64,000 nucleotides of DNA, taken from the NCBI GenBank assembly GCA_020632655.1, contig JACKFD010000006.1, forward strand, positions 62,001 through 126,000, in the 5' to 3' direction. The notes under the pieces are model-generated. The model saw only the letters and a list, made by a program, of their open reading frames with translations, searched no databases and was not told the DNA's origin. This document shows, one piece after another, positions 33,287-44,808 of the stretch (its first letter is position 1; each line of letters begins with the position of its first letter). Origin of the DNA: Spirochaetaceae bacterium (GTDB lineage: Bacteria > Myxococcota_A > UBA9160 > UBA4427). The position numbers and the translations under genes were made by a program.

Positions 33287-34402
33287 CTAACGCGCGAGCA
33301 CCTTCCGGCGGAACTCGCGCACGACGGGCAGTCGGTCGAGCCAGGGCGAGGCGTCGGCCTTGTGCGGATCGACCGGACAGGGACGTCCGACGAAGCCCTC
33401 CGGAATCTGGCTGTACCAGCCGGGCGGATCGAGATCGGGATCGAAGTAGTGGTACTCCCAGCCGGCGAGGAAGACGTCGTCGGCGGCGACGACGTCGATC
33501 GTGCGCACGCCGTAGGTCGAGAGCTCCGTGGTCGTCGCCTGGGGCGGCACGATCCAGACCTGCCAGCGTCCGGCGAGGAACAGGTACTGAACCTCGCGAT
33601 TGCGCGAGAGGATGCGGAAGCGACGCAGGCGACCGCCGTAGAGCTTGCTCTGCGAGGTCGTTCGCTCGAGGATCCCGCGCGCGAAGTCCGGCTCGTAGCC
33701 CGGCACGAACTCGAGCGAGCTCGGGTCACCGGGGCGCACGAAGGTCGCGATCGATCGACCGCCGTGGATCCGGTTGCGGGGATTCGAGGCGGCGCGGCGG
33801 CGCGGGGCGACGAAGTCGTCGTAGGGCTCGATGCGATCCGCGGGCGCGCGCCGCAGCACCTGCTCGAGGATCTTTCCGTCGCCCGGCACGCGACGCAGGC
33901 CCTGCATGCAGGACTCGAGGGCGTGCTGCATCTCGAAGGGCAGATCCGTCGTCGACTCGATCGACTCGACGTACTCCGTGTGTCGGTCGAGCACCTTCCG
34001 TCGTACGTCGCCCTTCCCGATCCAGAGCGACCCGTCGTGGTCGTAGGACATGTGCGAAGCGGAGCGCCAGATCAGCGAGAGGTCCTTGTAGAAGATCCGC
34101 GCGTGGACCTTCACGCGCCGCCCCTTCGCGACCGGCGGCACGACGTACGCGACGTAGAAGCGGAGCTCCGGATTCTGGCGGACGTTGCTCAGGTAGAAGC
34201 GGGTGCCGAAGAGGTCGATCCGATGCTTGGGCGTGTAGCCGGCGCGGAGCAGGCTCATCGGATCGCGACGCGCCCGGCCGACGACATCCAGCCGCGCGCC
34301 CTCGTCGACCAGCGCGCGGAACTCGCGGGCGATCCGCGCGGGGCTCGCGGAGACACGCTCGACGCTCGGGACGATCTCTCGCGGAATGATCGGTGCCTTC
34401 AA
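33287..34402 (-). CDS. Hypothetical protein, 371 aa
   Basis: Not recognised. Soluble, with no signal peptide or membrane helices, rich in Arg and aromatic residues. Notable stretches are HRIDLFGTRFYLSNVRQNPELRF..., ASHMSYDHDGSLWIGKGDVRR, SIESTTDLPFEMQHALE and FLAGWEYHYFDPDLDPPGWYSQIPEGF. The composition and alternation of strands indicate a real folded protein with a possible two-domain structure. ATG start at 34400-34402. It stands alone between the globin gene and the beta-barrel-like gene, all on the minus strand. Confidence 0.75.
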   Translation of the reverse strand: MKAPIIPREIVPSVERVSASPARIAREFRALVDEGARLDVVGRARRDPMSLLRAGYTPKHRIDLFGTRFYLSNVRQNPELRFYVAYVVPPVAKGRRVKVHARIFYKDLSLIWRSASHMSYDHDGSLWIGKGDVRRKVLDRHTEYVESIESTTDLPFEMQHALESCMQGLRRVPGDGKILEQVLRRAPADRIEPYDDFVAPRRRAASNPRNRIHGGRSIATFVRPGDPSSLEFVPGYEPDFARGILERTTSQSKLYGGRLRRFRILSRNREVQYLFLAGRWQVWIVPPQATTTELSTYGVRTIDVVAADDVFLAGWEYHYFDPDLDPPGWYSQIPEGFVGRPCPVDPHKADASPWLDRLPVVREFRRKVLAR

Positions 34403-34534
34403 GCTCTTCCCTCTCGGGCGGCGAACGGAAGGATCCAGCCCACCCGACGCCTGCGATCGCGGTGTACGAGGAGCGGATGCGACGCGATCGGGACGCCCGC
34501 ATCGAGGTGCCGGCGTCCCGACGGCGCGCCCGAC

Positions 34535-35116
34535 TCAGTCGAAGAGCAGCTTGAAGCCGACCGTGAAGAGGTTCGAGATGCCCTTCTCCGTGTCGAAGAG
34601 GAGCTGGTCCTCGAGCTGCACGGCGGTTCGCGGCGTGACGTAGAACTCCGCGCCCGCCTTCGGCCCGAAGACGCCGACCTCGTCGTCGATGGCGTTCTGG
34701 TCGCTGTCGATGATGCCGAGACCGGCGACGCCGCCCACGTAGAGGAGCACGTTCTCGTCGGGGCCGAGCGCATTCGAGTTGATGCGGGCCTGGCCGGTCA
34801 GGTTGTAGACGGCCGTGTCGGCGTCGAAGTTGTCGGGCAGGAAGAGGCCGATGATCGTGAGGCCACCGCCGAACTCGAAGCGGCGATCGAGGGTCGTGTA
34901 GGCACCATTCACGCCCACGGTCAGCGCCGTCGACTCGTCGTCCCGGCCGTTGTCGTCCGGGTTCGTCGTCGCGACGGCGAGCAGGCCCGTCACCGACTTC
35001 TTGCCGCCGATCTCGAGGGCGTTCGCCCCGGCCGCGTCCACCTGACCGAGCAGCCCGGCCAGCGCGATCGCTGCCCCGACGACCGTCCTTCGCACGATCC
35101 ACATGTCCATCGCCAT
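34535..35116 (-). CDS. Small outer-membrane beta-barrel-like protein
   Basis: 193 residues with an N-terminal signal (RRTVVGAAIALAGLLGQVDAAGANA). The mature part alternates hydrophobic strands with Asp/Asn/Gly-rich turns (LTVGVNGAYTTLDRRFEFGGGLTIIGLF, VLLYVGGVAGLGIIDSD, VGVFGPKAGAEFYVTPRTAVQLEDQLLF) and ends in FTVGFKLLFD, close to the terminal aromatic signature of outer-membrane barrels. Three Met codons lie at the start (35116, 35110, 35104); AAGGGG spacing favours 35110. Function unknown. Confidence 0.75.
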   Translation of the reverse strand: MAMDMWIVRRTVVGAAIALAGLLGQVDAAGANALEIGGKKSVTGLLAVATTNPDDNGRDDESTALTVGVNGAYTTLDRRFEFGGGLTIIGLFLPDNFDADTAVYNLTGQARINSNALGPDENVLLYVGGVAGLGIIDSDQNAIDDEVGVFGPKAGAEFYVTPRTAVQLEDQLLFDTEKGISNLFTVGFKLLFD

Positions 35117-35192
35117 CCCCTTTCACGAGCGCCGTGGCGCGCTCCTGGTGGGGCTTGCGTAGCACAGCGGAAGGTCACGTCGCGCCGGGGCC

Positions 35193-36494
35193 TCAGCCTC
35201 CCGGCCGCACCTCGAAGGCGATCTCGCCCTCGCCCTCGAGTCGGCCGGACTGGGGACTCTGCCGGGCGCCGGTCTCGTTCGTGACACGCGGGGCGACGTA
35301 GGCGCCGATCTCGGTGGCCGTCACGTAGCCGTCGCCATTCGCGTCGGCTGCCCCGTCGAGGGCGTCGAGGAAGCTGCGCGTGAAGACGCCCTCGCCTTCG
35401 CGCTCGATCGCCTCCTCGCCTTCGCCGCCCGCGGTCACCATCTGCACGGCGCGCAGGCTCGTGACCTTCTCGATGTAGTCGGGAACGCGGGGGTCCACGA
35501 CGCCGAGCCCGCGCGTGAAGCCGAGTCCCGAGTAGCAGGAGTCCATCGCGTAGTAGACGTGCTTCGCCTCGAGCCGACTCGTCAGCTCGCGCAGCTTCGG
35601 CATCGGGATCGCCGTCGCGAAGGGGCTCTCGACCGTGGCGTCCGCCGGGATCACATAGCCACGCTTGCGCGTCCCGTCGGCGTCGAGGACCTCGGTCTCG
35701 CCGTGCCCGGCGAAGAAGATCACGACGAGATCGTCGGCGCCGACCTCGGCCGGCAGGCGCGAGCCGAGCAGCTCGAGGATCGCCTCGCGCGTGGCCTCGC
35801 GATCGTAGAGCTCGTGGACCGTGTCGAAGCCCATCGCCCGCAGCCGGGCCGCCACCTTCTCTGCGTCTCGGCGCGCCCCCTTCAGGCGGGGCCAATGCCG
35901 GTAGTCGTTGATGCCGACGACGGCGGCGACGCGTCGCCGATAGCCGGGGCGGTAGACGCGCGCCGAGGCGTCCGCGCCCCCACCCAGCACGCGGCCGATC
36001 TGATCGGGTGCGATCGGCACGGCGCCGGTCCGGGCGACGGGCCGCTGCTCGGCCTCGCGCAGCAGCCGCACGATCGAGCCATGCCGTCCCTGTCGAGCCA
36101 GCTGGATCGGGCGATCGCCCCGGGATCCGGGAATCGAGGGGTCGGCGCCGTGCGCGAGCAGGATCCGGACGACGGCCTCGTGACCGAGGGCGCTGGCGTT
36201 CGCGAGAGCCGTGTCGCCGTCGAACTCCGCCTGGTCGACGAAGACACCGCGCGCCAGCAGCAGCTCGACCACGTCGCCCCGACCCGCGGCCGCCGCCGCG
36301 TGCAGCGCCGTCACCCCCGCCGCGTCCCCGGCCGCCGGATCCGCCCCCTCGTCGAGCAGCCGCTCGACGACACCCCGGTCCCCGGCCCGCGCGGCCTCGA
36401 GCAGGGTCTCCGCACCGGCGCGCGCGACCGACGCCGCGACCAGCAGCCATCCGGCGAGCCCGATGGCGACGCCCCTCGCGAGCCCCCGCTTCAT
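35193..36494 (-). CDS. Exported ankyrin-repeat caspase-like (C14) protein, second copy
   Basis: 433 residues. Signal peptide (GVAIGLAGWLLVAASVARA), about four ankyrin repeats (30-145, e.g. GVTALHAAAAAGRGDVVELLL), a linker, then a caspase fold (185-400). The catalytic dyad is visible: His264 in VIFFAGHGETE and Cys320 in MDSCYSG. A DxNxDGxVxxxE loop at 384-395 is a complete EF-hand-like Ca site. Its ATG overlaps the stop of the first copy (ATGA). It would act in the periplasm or envelope, unlike most bacterial caspase homologues, which are cytoplasmic. Substrate and role are unknown. Confidence 0.9.
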   Translation of the reverse strand: MKRGLARGVAIGLAGWLLVAASVARAGAETLLEAARAGDRGVVERLLDEGADPAAGDAAGVTALHAAAAAGRGDVVELLLARGVFVDQAEFDGDTALANASALGHEAVVRILLAHGADPSIPGSRGDRPIQLARQGRHGSIVRLLREAEQRPVARTGAVPIAPDQIGRVLGGGADASARVYRPGYRRRVAAVVGINDYRHWPRLKGARRDAEKVAARLRAMGFDTVHELYDREATREAILELLGSRLPAEVGADDLVVIFFAGHGETEVLDADGTRKRGYVIPADATVESPFATAIPMPKLRELTSRLEAKHVYYAMDSCYSGLGFTRGLGVVDPRVPDYIEKVTSLRAVQMVTAGGEGEEAIEREGEGVFTRSFLDALDGAADANGDGYVTATEIGAYVAPRVTNETGARQSPQSGRLEGEGEIAFEVRPGG

Positions 36495-37903
36495 CGCTCC
36501 TCTCCTCCCGAGCCGGCCAGCCCGAAGCGCACCTCGCCGTTCCCGCCGAGCCGCCCGAAGGCCGGCGTCTGGGCCCCGCGCGTCGCCCGCCCCACCTGAT
36601 CCGCCACGTAGAAGCCGATCTCCGTCGCCGTCACGACTGCGTCCCCGTTCCGGTTCGCCTCGCCCCGCAAGGCCTGCACGAGGTAGGTCGTGAAGACGCC
36701 GCGACCGTCCGACTCCGAGGCCTGCTGTCCCTCGAGCCCCGCCGTCAGCACCTGCACCGACCGATTGGGTGCGTCGGGCCGGCCGCGCACGCCCTCGGTC
36801 GGCGTTGCGACGAGACCACCCGAATAACACGCGTCGATCGCGTAGTAGACGTGGCGTGCGGCGAGTCGCTCGGAGAGATCCGCCACGCTCTCCATCGAGA
36901 TCCCCGTCACGTAGGGATCCCGGGCATCGCCCTCGCTCGGCACGAGGTAGCCCCGCTTCTCTCCATTCGGCAGGGTCTCCGTCGCACCGTGTCCCGCGAA
37001 GAAGACGAAGGCGAGATCGTTCGCCCCGGTCTCCGCGCGCAGGCGCACGCCGAGCAGCTCGAGGATCGCCGGTCGGGTGGCCTGCTCGTCGTAGAGCTCG
37101 TACACGGCGTCGAAGCCCAGGGTGCGCAGCAGCTCGGCGACCTCCGCAGCGTCGCTCCGGGCGCCCTCGAGGTCCTCCATCTTCGCGTAGCGGCTGATGC
37201 CGATCACCGCGGCCACCTTGCGTCGGTAGTCGGAGGTGAACTCGAAGGGCCCCGCCGACGCGAGCGCCACCCCCGTCTCGGCAGGCGCCGTGCGCTCGCG
37301 CGCGGGCCGCTCGCTCGCCGCACGGGTCAGGAAGGCCGCGATCTCCTCGTGTCCGCGAAGCGTCGCCTCCTCGACGGCGTCCCGGGCGGGCAGCGCCGCG
37401 CCGAGCTCGACGAGCACCCGCACCGCCTCGAGCTGCCCGGCGCGCGCCGCCTTCACGAGCGGCGTGGCGGAGCGAAGCGTCTCGCGGTTGAGCGCAGCCG
37501 AGGCCCCCACGGCGATCTGGCTGCGCGCGCTGCCCGTCAGGTTGCGTGCGTCGAGGTCGGCGCCCGCGGCGGCGAGGGCGCGGATGACGTCCACGTGACC
37601 CGCCCAGGCCGCGGCGTGGAGCGGGGTCGACCCGAAGCGGTTGCCCAGGTCGACGTCGGCGCCCGCCTCGGCCAACAGCCGCACGATCTCGGCATGCCCC
37701 TTCGACGCGGCCTGGTAGAGCGGCGGGTTGCCGAAGAAGTCGGGCTCGTCGGGATCCTCGCCCGCCGCGAGCAGCCGCATCACGGTCTCCGCATCACCGC
37801 GCCGCGCGGCGCGACCGAGCGAAGCCGCATCGCTCGGCCCGGACGCGAGCATCCCGAGCAGGAGCCCGACCAGTCCGAGCAGGAGCAGCCACGTCCCACG
37901 CAT
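36491..37903 (-). CDS. Exported ankyrin-repeat caspase-like (C14) protein, first copy
   Basis: 470 residues with signal peptide (WLLLLGLVGLLLGMLASGPSDA), four to five ankyrin units (28-200, e.g. STPLHAAAWAGHVDVIRALAAAGAD) and a caspase domain (225-430). Dyad: His305 in FFAGHGATE and Cys359 in IDACYSGG. The EF-hand-like loop at 417-428 is degenerate (Asn at position 1, Ala instead of the central Gly), unlike the second copy. It shares GYLVP, VYYA.D.CYSG and VTATEIG.YV blocks with its neighbour, so the pair arose by duplication. They are translationally coupled and may form a heteromer or an active/regulatory pair. Confidence 0.9.
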   Translation of the reverse strand: MRGTWLLLLGLVGLLLGMLASGPSDAASLGRAARRGDAETVMRLLAAGEDPDEPDFFGNPPLYQAASKGHAEIVRLLAEAGADVDLGNRFGSTPLHAAAWAGHVDVIRALAAAGADLDARNLTGSARSQIAVGASAALNRETLRSATPLVKAARAGQLEAVRVLVELGAALPARDAVEEATLRGHEEIAAFLTRAASERPARERTAPAETGVALASAGPFEFTSDYRRKVAAVIGISRYAKMEDLEGARSDAAEVAELLRTLGFDAVYELYDEQATRPAILELLGVRLRAETGANDLAFVFFAGHGATETLPNGEKRGYLVPSEGDARDPYVTGISMESVADLSERLAARHVYYAIDACYSGGLVATPTEGVRGRPDAPNRSVQVLTAGLEGQQASESDGRGVFTTYLVQALRGEANRNGDAVVTATEIGFYVADQVGRATRGAQTPAFGRLGGNGEVRFGLAGSGGEER

Positions 37904-38019
37904 CGCGATCTCCTCCGCGGGCCGAGGTCCGCCCCGACCGGCAGGTTAACCGGCCGGGAGTGCCGGCCAAGCCGCCGCGGGTTCCAGCGGCGTCCGGCCT
38001 GCACGGGACGCCCCGCCGA

Positions 38020-38667
38020 TCAGCCCCCCGCGCCGGCGTCGGGCCCGGCCGTGGCGTCCCGATCGCGGGCGTCCGGACCGAAGGCGTGATCGAGGCAGGC
38101 GCGCCAGACCAGATCGAGCCCGTCGCCCTTCTGCGACGAGGTCACGATCGGTCGCGGCACCCGCTCGCCGATCGCGGCGGCGAGCTCGCGCACGCGCTGC
38201 TTGCGCTGGCCGAGCTTCAGCTTGTCCGACTTGGTCACGACGACGCGCGCGGGCACGGCCCGCTCGGCGAGCCACTCGATCAGCAGGGCCTCGTCCTCGC
38301 TCCAATCGCGGCGTACGTCCTGGAGCAGGATCGCGAGTCGCAGCTCGGCGCGCCGTGCGAGGTAGCCCTCGGCGAGTCGCTGCCAGCCTTCCCGCTCCTT
38401 GCGCGAGACCTTCGCCCAGCCGTAGCCGGGCAGGTCGACGAAGCCGACCTCGCCCTTCTCCGTGCGGATGCGGAAGAGCACGAGCTCGCGCGTCTTGCCC
38501 GGGGTGCTGCTCGTGCGGGCGAGCTTCTTGCGGCGCGCGAGCGCGTTCAGGAGGCTCGACTTGCCGACGTTCGAGCGCCCCAGGAAGGCGATCTCCGGCA
38601 ATCCGCTCGGCGGCAGACGCTCGACACTCGGCGCCGAAGCCAGCAGCTCCGCCTCGAGGATCTTCAT
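38020..38667 (-). CDS. engB: Ribosome biogenesis GTP-binding protein EngB/YihA
   Basis: 215 residues. G1 is GRSNVGKSS, G3 DLPGYG (FVDLPGYGWAKV), G4 TKSD (VVTKSDKL), G5 TSSQKGDGL. EngB is an essential GTPase in large-subunit assembly. The C terminus has an extra Asp/Gly/Ala tail. The ATG at 38665-38667 overlaps the stop of the aminotransferase gene. Confidence 0.95.
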   Translation of the reverse strand: MKILEAELLASAPSVERLPPSGLPEIAFLGRSNVGKSSLLNALARRKKLARTSSTPGKTRELVLFRIRTEKGEVGFVDLPGYGWAKVSRKEREGWQRLAEGYLARRAELRLAILLQDVRRDWSEDEALLIEWLAERAVPARVVVTKSDKLKLGQRKQRVRELAAAIGERVPRPIVTSSQKGDGLDLVWRACLDHAFGPDARDRDATAGPDAGAGG

Positions 38668-39854
38668 CGCCGCGCCCCCCGCGCGAGCTCGGGCAGCCAG
38701 GCACCCAGTCGCGACAGGGCCAGGTCGATCGTCTCCTCCGCGACCGCATAACAGAAGCGCAGTCGCCCTTCCGCCGCGGCGCCGAAGTCGATCCCCGGCG
38801 TCACGCCCACGCCGACCCGCTCGAGCAGATCGAAGGCCAGCGCCCGCGAGTCGGCCCCGAAGCGGCGCGCATCGGCCAGCACGTAGAACGCCCCCTCCGG
38901 CTCCCGCTCGATGCCGAAGCCCAGCCCGCGCAGCCCGTCGACGAGGCGTCGGCGGCGCGCGTCGCAGGCCTGCCGCATCCCGCACACCATCTCCGCGCCT
39001 TCGGCGAGCGCGGCGATGCCCGCTTGCTGGACGAAGGAGCTCGCGGAGATGAACAGGTTCTGCTGCAGGACCTGGAGTCGCCGCACGGCCCACTCGGGCG
39101 CCACGACCCAGCCGAGCCGATAGCCCGTCATGGCATAACGCTTCGAGAATCCGTCGAAGGCGAAGCCCTGCTCGGAGAGCTCGAGGATCGAGGTCGTGCG
39201 GGCGCCGCCGTAGACGAGGCCGTCGTAGATCTCGTCGGAGAGCACGCAGGGACCGAGCCCGGCGATGGCCTCCATCACCTCGCGAGGCTGGACCGCGCCC
39301 GTCGGATTCGCGGGCGACGCCACCACGATCGCCTTCGTCCGCGGCGTGATCGCCGCCCGCACACGGTCCGGGTCGAGGTGCCAGCCGGTCGCCGCCTCCG
39401 TCGGCACGAAGACGGGTCGACCGCCGCAGAAGCGGACGAAGTTCGGGTAGCAGGGGTAGTGCGGCGTCGGGATCAGCACCTCGTCCCCCGCCTCGATCAG
39501 CGCCCCGAAGACGAGCGTCATGGCCGCCGAGGTGCCCTGGGTGACGATCACCCGCTCGGGGGCCACGCGGGCGCCGAAGCGACGGGCGACGTCTTCGGCG
39601 ATCGCACAGCGCAGGGCCCACTCGCCGCGGCTGTCGGTGTAGCCCGTCTGCCCGCGGGCGAGCGCGGCCTCGATCGCGCGGGCCGCGGCCGGCGGCGGCG
39701 CGAAGGCGGGCTCGCCCACCTCGAGGTGCGCGATCCGCTCGCCCCGGCGCTCGAGCTCGGCCGCCCGCTCGAGCACCTCCATGGCGAGGAAGGGCTCGAT
39801 CTCGTCCGTGCGGCGAGCGAAGGGCCGGGGCGGGCTCGAAGGCGGCACGGACAT
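38664..39854 (-). CDS. Class I/II pyridoxal-phosphate aminotransferase
   Basis: 396 residues from ATG 39852-39854 (MSVPPSSPPRPFARR). Fold type I landmarks: RIAHLEVGEPAF near the N terminus, VASPANPTGAV, VLSDEIYDGLVYGG, the PLP lysine in FDGFSKRYAMTGYRLGW and the C-terminal RLRFCYAV. It resembles aspartate/alanine-type aminotransferases; the substrate cannot be assigned. It is coupled to engB and divergent from the ccm operon. Confidence 0.9.
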   Translation of the reverse strand: MSVPPSSPPRPFARRTDEIEPFLAMEVLERAAELERRGERIAHLEVGEPAFAPPPAAARAIEAALARGQTGYTDSRGEWALRCAIAEDVARRFGARVAPERVIVTQGTSAAMTLVFGALIEAGDEVLIPTPHYPCYPNFVRFCGGRPVFVPTEAATGWHLDPDRVRAAITPRTKAIVVASPANPTGAVQPREVMEAIAGLGPCVLSDEIYDGLVYGGARTTSILELSEQGFAFDGFSKRYAMTGYRLGWVVAPEWAVRRLQVLQQNLFISASSFVQQAGIAALAEGAEMVCGMRQACDARRRRLVDGLRGLGFGIEREPEGAFYVLADARRFGADSRALAFDLLERVGVGVTPGIDFGAAAEGRLRFCYAVAEETIDLALSRLGAWLPELARGARR

Positions 39855-39943
39855 GCCGGGCAGGTAGCCCGGCGGTCTCCGATCGTCAAGGCGAAGAACG
39901 GTCCAAGTAACCGGAATCACAGAACTTTTCGACTGGGCGCCTT

Positions 39944-39972
39944 TTGACACGACCCGAGGGCGAAGCTACGAT
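39944..39972 (+). promoter_or_regulatory. Sigma70-type promoter of the ccm operon
   Basis: TTGACA (39944-39949), exactly 17 bp, TACGAT (39967-39972). This near-consensus site lies 134 bp before the ccmE ATG in the divergent region and predicts a start near 39979. Confidence 0.7.
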
Positions 39973-40105
39973 CCGCGCCGACTCGCGCGACCGCGCCCGG
40001 CGCGCAGCCCAGGAACCCCGGAACGCAGTGCCCGCCCCGCCCCGTCGACGCCCCCGGCGTCCGGCCGGCGTCCGCGGCGGCCCACGACGAGGCGACCCGA
40101 CCCAG

Positions 40106-40567
40106 ATGTCCAAGGGGATGCAGATCGCGATCGGAGCAGCGGCGATCGCCGCCCTGCTCGTCTGGTACGGCGCGGGCCAGCTGGGCTCCGGCGTCGGCTT
40201 CCAGTACTTCCAGGATCTCGACGAGTTCCACGCCAGCGAGTCGCAGATGCTCGGCCGCGCCGCCCGGGTGCACGGCTACGTCGCGAACGGCTCGATCGAG
40301 CGGGATCTCGAGGGCAAGCGCGTGCGCTTCTCGGTCCAGAACGCGCCGCCGCACAAGGGCGGTCCGATCGGCCAGACCCTCGAGGTCGAGTTCGGGAGCC
40401 TCGAGACGCCGGACCTCTTCAAGGACGGCGCCGAGGTCGTCGTCGAGGGACAGCTCGCCGTCGCTGGCGGACGTCCCGTCTTCCAGGCCGACAACGTGAT
40501 GGCGAAGTGCCCGTCGAAGTTCCAGGCCCAGTCGCCGCTCGCCGGCGAGCCGTCGATCGAGCTCTAG
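40106..40567 (+). CDS. ccmE: Cytochrome c maturation haem chaperone CcmE, Cys-type variant
   Basis: 153 residues: one N-terminal helix (MQIAIGAAAIAALLVWYGAGQ) then the OB-fold haem chaperone domain. In classical CcmE haem attaches to His in HxxxY. Here the site reads MAKCPSKF: Cys135 replaces His, and Phe139 occupies the usual Tyr position. CcmE with CxxxY is known in Desulfovibrio and archaea; the Phe is a further deviation. First gene of the ccm cluster; longer upstream in-frame readings begin inside the promoter and are unlikely. Confidence 0.92.
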   Translation: MSKGMQIAIGAAAIAALLVWYGAGQLGSGVGFQYFQDLDEFHASESQMLGRAARVHGYVANGSIERDLEGKRVRFSVQNAPPHKGGPIGQTLEVEFGSLETPDLFKDGAEVVVEGQLAVAGGRPVFQADNVMAKCPSKFQAQSPLAGEPSIEL

Positions 40568-40717
40568 GATCCCGGCCGGGGGCCCACGTCGCGAGGAACG
40601 CCCGCTGTGGGCGGCGGCGACCGGAATCCCGGCGCGCGGCGCGCCCGCCCCGGCGCGGCGACGCGCACGAAGCCCACACGACCCATCGCACGCCCACGAA
40701 CAGGAGGGCCCCGCCCC

Positions 40718-42735
<2,018 letters not shown>

Positions 42736-42739
<4 letters not shown>

Positions 42740-44808
42740 TCGAGGTCCTGCTCCGTCGCCTCCGCGAATTCCGTCCCCCTTCCCTGCGCGCGCGCGGCGG
42801 CCGTTCCCGTCGCGCGATCGGACTCGCCGTGCTGCTCGCGATCGGACTCCCGACCGCGATCGCGACGGCCCAGCACCCGGGCGGTGAAGGCGGCCAGGCG
42901 CCGCCGCCGCCCGCCGGCCCCGCGTCGATCGAGGTCCAGGTCGTGCACGAGACCGACCCGGAGCGCGCGGCCGGCCTCTCCGTCGCGCTCTACGCCCTGG
43001 GGCCCGACGGCACCCCCGGCCTCGCGAACGGCAAGACGGACGCCACGGGCCGCCAGGTCTTCCCCGGCCTCTCGAACGATCCGGGCATCGTCTACCTCGT
43101 GGGTGTCCGCTACCGCGACATCCCCTTCGGCGAGCGCCTGCTCTTCGAGCCCGGCCAGCAGTCCGCGCGGGTCGAGATGCACATCGCCGACCCCACCGAG
43201 GCCGCGACCGGCGTACGCGTCGAGGAGCTGCGCGCGCGGATCGACTGGGCCGGGGACCGCCTCCTGGTCCGCGAGATCCTGCGCCTGTCCAATCCCAGCG
43301 GCCGGGTCGTGCTGCGATCGGGCCCGGATCCGGCCCGCGCGATCGTGCGGCGCCCCCTGCCCGCGACCGCCCGCGACTTCGCGCCGGGCGCGACGTCGAT
43401 CGGCGATGGCCTCGCCGAGGCCGACGGCGTCGTCGCCTTCTACGGCCCGCTCTATCCCGGCGAGCAGCGCATCGAGTACCAGTACAGCATGCCCCTGCCG
43501 ACGACGGGAGACGCCCGACGGGCGACGCTGCCGATCGAGCTCGGCAGCCCGGCGGAGCGCGTCGTGATCGTGGCGGGTACGAAGGGCATCGCGGCGGACG
43601 GGCCCTCGCTGGTCGCGTCGCAGGAGGTCGCCTCCGATGCCGGGGAGCCGCTGGCGGCCTGGGCCCGGTCGCGGCTCGCGGCGGGGGAGCGGCTCGACGT
43701 GGCGCTGACCCTGCCGGAGGGCCGCTTCGATCCCTCGCTCGTGCGCATCCCGCGCGGCGACGTCTGGCTCGAGCTCGACGACACACGACTCACGGCCACC
43801 GTCGACCTGAACCTCCAGGTCGCGGACGGGCCGCCCGTCTCGGGCACGCCCGACGCGCCGCTGCTGCACGTCCGGCTGCCGCGCGGTGCGACGCTGAACG
43901 GTGTCGCCCCCGAGGCCGAGGCCCTCGGTCTCGTGCCGACCAACGACGGCGGATTCGACGTGATCGGACCCATCGCCTCGGGTGCGACCTCCCTCGGCTA
44001 CTCCTATCGCCTGCCGGCGGGTCCCGAGGGCCTGTCCCTCGATCTCGAGTTCCCGCGTGAAGTCGAGACGCTGAACGTCCTGATCGCCGATACGGGCCTC
44101 GCGGTCGCGAGCAATCGCCTCCATCGCCGCCGCCCCTTCCGCAACCGCACCCGCAACTACCTCCATCGCGAGGCGTTCAACGTCGGTCCCGACGACCCGG
44201 TCGACCTCTCGATCGAGCCGCTCCGTGCGACGGGCGTGCCGCGCCCCGCCGCCGCCGCCCTCGCGATCGCGGGCGCCGGCGCCGCGGCGCTCTTCCTCGC
44301 TGCGCCCCTGCGCGCGCGGCGAAGCGAGCCGACGCGGGTCGCACCGGAGACGCTTCGCCTGCGAACCGAGCTCGAGGCGATCTACGCCGAGATCCACGAC
44401 CTCGACCACGACCACGAGACCGGCAAGCTCGAGGCCGCCGACCACGAGCGGATGCGCGCGACACTGCGGCGCCGGGCGATCGCCCTGCTGCGCGCCGAGC
44501 GCACGGGGATGCCGGCCGAGCCGTCGGCGAGCGGGTCGCCGACGGCTGCGCCCACGGATGGGGCGCCGGCGATCGCCGGAGCCCCGGTGCCGGACGCGCA
44601 GCCCGTCGTGCGCGCGACACCCCCGGCGCAAGCGAGTGCGACACCCCCGGCGCACGCGAGCACGACGGCGCCGGACCGGACCGGCGACGTCCCCGCCCCC
44701 GCCGCGAAGCGATTCTGCACGCATTGTGGCGAGCCCGTGCGACCGGCCTGGCGCTTCTGCTCGCATTGTGGGGGGCGGCTCGAGGAGTCTCCGGAGTCGA
44801 GCGCTTGA
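42736..44808 (+). CDS. Membrane-anchored zinc-ribbon protein of the ccm operon
   Basis: 690 residues. A signal or anchor (AIGLAVLLAIGLPTAIATAQ) leads to a large periplasmic beta-rich region with a carboxypeptidase-regulatory-like segment (about 60-150). A helix near 505-525 (AALAIAGAGAAALFLAAPL) is followed by a cytoplasmic helix, an Ala/Pro linker and a double zinc ribbon, FCTHCGEPVRPAWRFCSHCG. The helical part after the membrane segment (ELEAIYAEIHDLDHDHETGKL) resembles the tail of CcmI/CcmH-type proteins. Position between ccmF and ccmA, with overlaps on both sides, makes a role in cytochrome c maturation likely; the exact role is unknown. Confidence 0.8.
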
